DNA of 7,671 nucleotides, taken from assembly GCA_903895475.1 (NCBI GenBank), contig CAITUF010000050.1, forward strand, positions 1 through 7,671, written 5' to 3'. Positions 5,394 through 7,671 of the stretch are shown here, in pieces. The notes under the pieces were generated by a model, which saw nothing but the letters and a program-made list of their open reading frames with translations, was not told where the DNA came from and did not search any database. Every line of letters begins with the position of its first letter. The first letter of the stretch is position 1. The position numbers and the translations under genes were made by a program. This DNA is from an uncultured Opitutia bacterium (GTDB lineage: Bacteria > Verrucomicrobiota > Verrucomicrobiia > Opitutales > UBA953).

Positions 5394-7570
5394 AGACGGT
5401 TTGGATCGTGCGGCTCGTTACCTTTGAGTCGGAACGCTTCGAGCGTAGCACTCGGCAGGGAGGGCTCGGCAGACTTTTCCGCCGCTGTTTCCGCATCGAT
5501 GAACTGGTCAAAGCCTGGGCCCGAGGTATCGAGTTCGCCTTCAAACATACCTTGCAGCTGACGCATGCGCGTTGGGTGACGCATCTTGCGGAGCGCTTTC
5601 GCTTCAATCTGACGAATACGTTCGCGGGTCACTTTAAAGTGGCGGCCGACTTCCTCGAGCGTGCGTTGTACGCCGTCGAGCAGACCGAAGCGCAGGATCA
5701 GCACTTCCTTCTCGCGTTCAGCGAGGGAGCGGAGGACGAAATCAATCTTCTCGCGCAGGAGGCGGGTGGACGCCGTGTCGGAAGGATTTTCCGCCGACTT
5801 GTCTTCGATGAAATCGCCGAGGGAGGTGTCCTCGCCGTCGCCGACCGGGGATTGCAGCGAGATCGGTTGCTGAGCCATCTTCATGATCTGCTGGACGCGT
5901 TCGATGGCCATGTTCATCTCGTTAGCGACTTCTTCAGCCGTCGGTTCATGGCCGAGTTCCTGGGTGAGCTGCTTCTGAACCTGCATCACCTTGTTCAGCG
6001 TTTCAATCATGTGGACCGGGATGCGGATCGTCCGAGCCTGGTCGGCAATCGAACGGGTGATCGCTTGGCGGATCCACCAGGTGGCGTAGGTGGAGAACTT
6101 ATACCCGCGGCGGTATTCAAACTTCTCGACCGCCTTCACGAGGCCCATGTTGCCTTCCTGGATGAGGTCGGTGAAGAGGAGGCCGCGGTTCTGGTACTTC
6201 TTCGCGATGGAGATCACGAGGCGGAGGTTGTGCTCGACCATCTCGGTCTTGGCCTTCTGGGCTTCGTCCATATGCTTGCGGACGTTGCGGACGAGGTTCA
6301 GCAGCTCGGTCGGCAGCAGGCGCCAGCGGCGTTCGACTTCCTTGGCCCGGGTCGCCGAAATCTCGGGCTTGCGGGCGAGTTTGGCGCGGACGTTGCCACG
6401 CATCACTGGTGCTGGCTCGACGAGGTTGCGGCAGTCTTCGAGGTCGGACTTGAGCTCCGGGAGCTCCAGCCACTCTTCGAAGAGCTTCATTTTAAAGCAG
6501 AACTTCCGGAGGATGTCCTTACAGCCTTCTTTGCTGGCGAGTTCGAGTTTGCGGTAGGCCTCGCGGGTCTTTGGCCGCTTAACTTCATCGGTTTCTTCGA
6601 GGTATTTCTGCCAGCCCTTATCGAGGCGAACCTGGAGCTTAGTGCACTCCTCGGTGGCCTTGGGTAGCATCTTGTAATACGCGTCGCGCGACTCGACCTT
6701 CTTGTCGATGACCACCTTGTCAAAGCGCTCTTCCTTGCGGAGAACCTTGAGGGCGAGGTCGAGCTGGTAGGGGAGGGTGAGCCAGCAGGAGAAGAGGAAC
6801 TCTTGGGCGCGCAGTTCCGCATCTTCGATGCGCTTAGAGATTTCGACTTCCTGTTCGCGGGTGAGCAGGGGCTTGTGGCCCATCTGCTTCAGGTAAACGT
6901 TGAAAGGGTCGTACGGGGCATCGGCCGGGACCACGCGGGCGGCTTCTTCCTCGGACTCGTCGATCTTGCGCAGGAAGGTCTCCACTTCATCTTCGTCGAG
7001 CAGCTTGATCTCGAGGTTATCGAGGATGTTCATGATGTTCTCGATCAGCTCCGGGTCGGTGGCGCTGTCGGGGATGACCTCATTGATGTTCTGGACGGTG
7101 ACGAAACCGTTTTTCTTCGAAAGGACGACGAGTTGTTGGACCTTTTCGTTGACGTCTTTGGTGATGGAAGGGGTCGGGGCCTTGAGGGCCGGGGCGGGTT
7201 TCTGCGGGATCACCGTCTTCGCAACTTTCGTGGTCGTGGCCTTGGGCGCTGCCACGGGGGCCTTGGCGGTAGGAGCGACGACCTTTGCGGCCGAAGTGGC
7301 TTTGACGGGGGCGGCGGGAAGCTTGGGGCCAGCCTTCGGTGCAACGACGGCCTTGGCTGCAACAACGGCCTTCGGTGTGACGACAGCCTTCGGGGCTACG
7401 ATAGCTTTAGGGGGTACGACGGCCTTGACCGGTACCTTTGCGGCCGGCTTCGTCGGTTTAGCGACGACTTTGGGCACGGGCTTCACGGGTGCCTTCGCTT
7501 TGGGCGGGGCCGCTTTCACGGGTGCCTTAACGGCTTTGCTGGTGGACTTCTTGGCGTTCTTGTCGGGCAT
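5390..7570 (-). CDS. rpoD: Primary RNA polymerase sigma factor (sigma-70, RpoD) with Lys/Ala/Pro-rich N-terminal tail
   Basis: The 726-residue protein has the full group 1 sigma layout. Residues 1-135 are a Lys/Ala/Pro-rich low-complexity tail, followed by region 1.1 (about 136-205), region 1.2 (about 217-254, DPFNVYLKQMG), a non-conserved insert (about 255-435), region 2 (about 440-520), region 3 (about 521-600) and region 4 (about 603-670). Region 2 keeps the aromatic melting residues in YKFSTYATWW (490-499) and the -10-reading RQAITR (501-506). The sigma finger is GDGEDTSLGDFIED (577-590). The -35-binding helix is VTRERIRQIEAKALRKMRHP (647-666), nearly identical to E. coli RpoD. It directs core RNA polymerase to housekeeping promoters. 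Compared with E. coli RpoD (613 residues) the extra length is mostly the basic N-terminal tail, with a further C-terminal extension (672-726) after the usual end of region 4.2. ATG 7570 is the only in-frame start visible; the leader is pyrimidine-rich without a Shine-Dalgarno sequence. Confidence 0.98.
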   Translation of the reverse strand: MPDKNAKKSTSKAVKAPVKAAPPKAKAPVKPVPKVVAKPTKPAAKVPVKAVVPPKAIVAPKAVVTPKAVVAAKAVVAPKAGPKLPAAPVKATSAAKVVAPTAKAPVAAPKATTTKVAKTVIPQKPAPALKAPTPSITKDVNEKVQQLVVLSKKNGFVTVQNINEVIPDSATDPELIENIMNILDNLEIKLLDEDEVETFLRKIDESEEEAARVVPADAPYDPFNVYLKQMGHKPLLTREQEVEISKRIEDAELRAQEFLFSCWLTLPYQLDLALKVLRKEERFDKVVIDKKVESRDAYYKMLPKATEECTKLQVRLDKGWQKYLEETDEVKRPKTREAYRKLELASKEGCKDILRKFCFKMKLFEEWLELPELKSDLEDCRNLVEPAPVMRGNVRAKLARKPEISATRAKEVERRWRLLPTELLNLVRNVRKHMDEAQKAKTEMVEHNLRLVISIAKKYQNRGLLFTDLIQEGNMGLVKAVEKFEYRRGYKFSTYATWWIRQAITRSIADQARTIRIPVHMIETLNKVMQVQKQLTQELGHEPTAEEVANEMNMAIERVQQIMKMAQQPISLQSPVGDGEDTSLGDFIEDKSAENPSDTASTRLLREKIDFVLRSLAEREKEVLILRFGLLDGVQRTLEEVGRHFKVTRERIRQIEAKALRKMRHPTRMRQLQGMFEGELDTSGPGFDQFIDAETAAEKSAEPSLPSATLEAFRLKGNEPHDPNRL
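7331..7408 (-). repeat. Degenerate 18-bp tandem repeat in the rpoD N-terminal tail
   Basis: Codons 55-80 of rpoD encode about four copies of a six-residue unit, KAIVAP, KAVVTP, KAVVAA and KAVVAP, ending with KA. At DNA level this is a diverged 18-bp tandem array. Looser K-A-P-V repeats continue on both sides (about codons 13-54 and 81-135). Such in-frame repeats can change copy number by slippage, so length differences between strains would be expected. Confidence 0.8.
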
Positions 7571-7575
7571 GGATG

Positions 7576-7671
7576 TTAGGAAAGGGAAGGAGGGGTCGTG
7601 TGGGCCTTGCGCAGGGCAATCTTCTGACCCTGTAAGGTATTGAGCGTGGCAACGTCTTCGCGAGGCGTGGA
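7576..7671 (-). CDS. 3' end of an upstream gene, unidentified (possibly DNA primase)
   Basis: From the right edge a frame is open for 31 codons and closes with TAA at 7578-7576, only five bases before the rpoD ATG. The visible residues begin STPREDVATLNTLQGQK and end PPSLS. They look like a charged helix (DVATLNTLQGQKIALRKA) and then a short polar tail, as expected at a protein C-terminus, and G or C fills most third codon positions. In many bacteria dnaG precedes rpoD in the macromolecular synthesis operon, and DnaG proteins end in helical segments, so dnaG is the leading guess. The fragment is too short to identify, and the other two minus-strand frames are also open here, so the coding claim itself is moderate. 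Confidence 0.42.
   Translation of the reverse strand, partial: STPREDVATLNTLQGQKIALRKAHTTPPSLS

Noticed and set aside
5222..6667. Plus-strand open frame of 481 codons antisense to rpoD
   Set aside because: It lies entirely opposite strongly conserved rpoD and ychF-upstream sequence; long antisense frames are common opposite GC-rich genes, and the translation shows no recognisable domain.
6803..7643. Gly-rich and Thr/Ala-rich plus-strand frames opposite the 5' end of rpoD
   Set aside because: Their low complexity is the complement of the KA(V)P repeats of the RpoD tail; no independent coding evidence.

Overview
This is a GC-rich (about 60% by eye), densely packed bacterial segment with every credible gene on the minus strand, so it reads from the right-hand end to the left. 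It looks like Verrucomicrobiota, possibly an Opitutales-like lineage. The reasons are a housekeeping sigma factor with a long Lys/Ala/Pro-rich N-terminus, a secreted formylglycine-type sulfatase, a ResB protein running into the periplasmic region of a CcsA-type module, short lipoproteins of a kind I associate with this phylum, and start codons without Shine-Dalgarno sequences. The taxonomic call is an inference from gene style; there is no rRNA gene to confirm it.

First transcription group, 7671 to about 3778. At the right edge are the last 31 codons of an unidentified gene, possibly dnaG. Five bases later comes rpoD (726 codons). Its stop overlaps the GTG start of a small lipoprotein gene by four bases, and 34 bases further on is ychF. 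A 9-bp hairpin lies downstream of ychF. The group therefore couples transcription initiation (RpoD) with a ribosome-associated ATPase (YchF), and a short unknown lipoprotein sits between them.

Second transcription group, about 3719 to 1 and continuing out of the window. A secreted sulfatase (488 codons) is followed after 12 bases by a lipoprotein with an Ala/Pro-rich linker and a conserved-looking C-terminal domain. That gene overlaps by four bases a ResB cytochrome c maturation gene of which 533 codons are present. The last ~115 visible residues of this product resemble the start of a fused CcsA half, so the full gene is probably a ResB-CcsA (CcsBA) fusion that exports and ligates heme. The products of this group all act at or beyond the cytoplasmic membrane.

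There is no RNA gene, insertion sequence, CRISPR array or prophage signal. The longest non-coding stretch is 119 bases (3720-3838). I found no convincing undescribed system. The points most worth a second look are the histone-H1-like tail on RpoD, the uniform lack of Shine-Dalgarno sequences with a CC doublet before five of six starts, the two GTGA gene overlaps, and the two uncharacterised lipoproteins built into otherwise recognisable operons.
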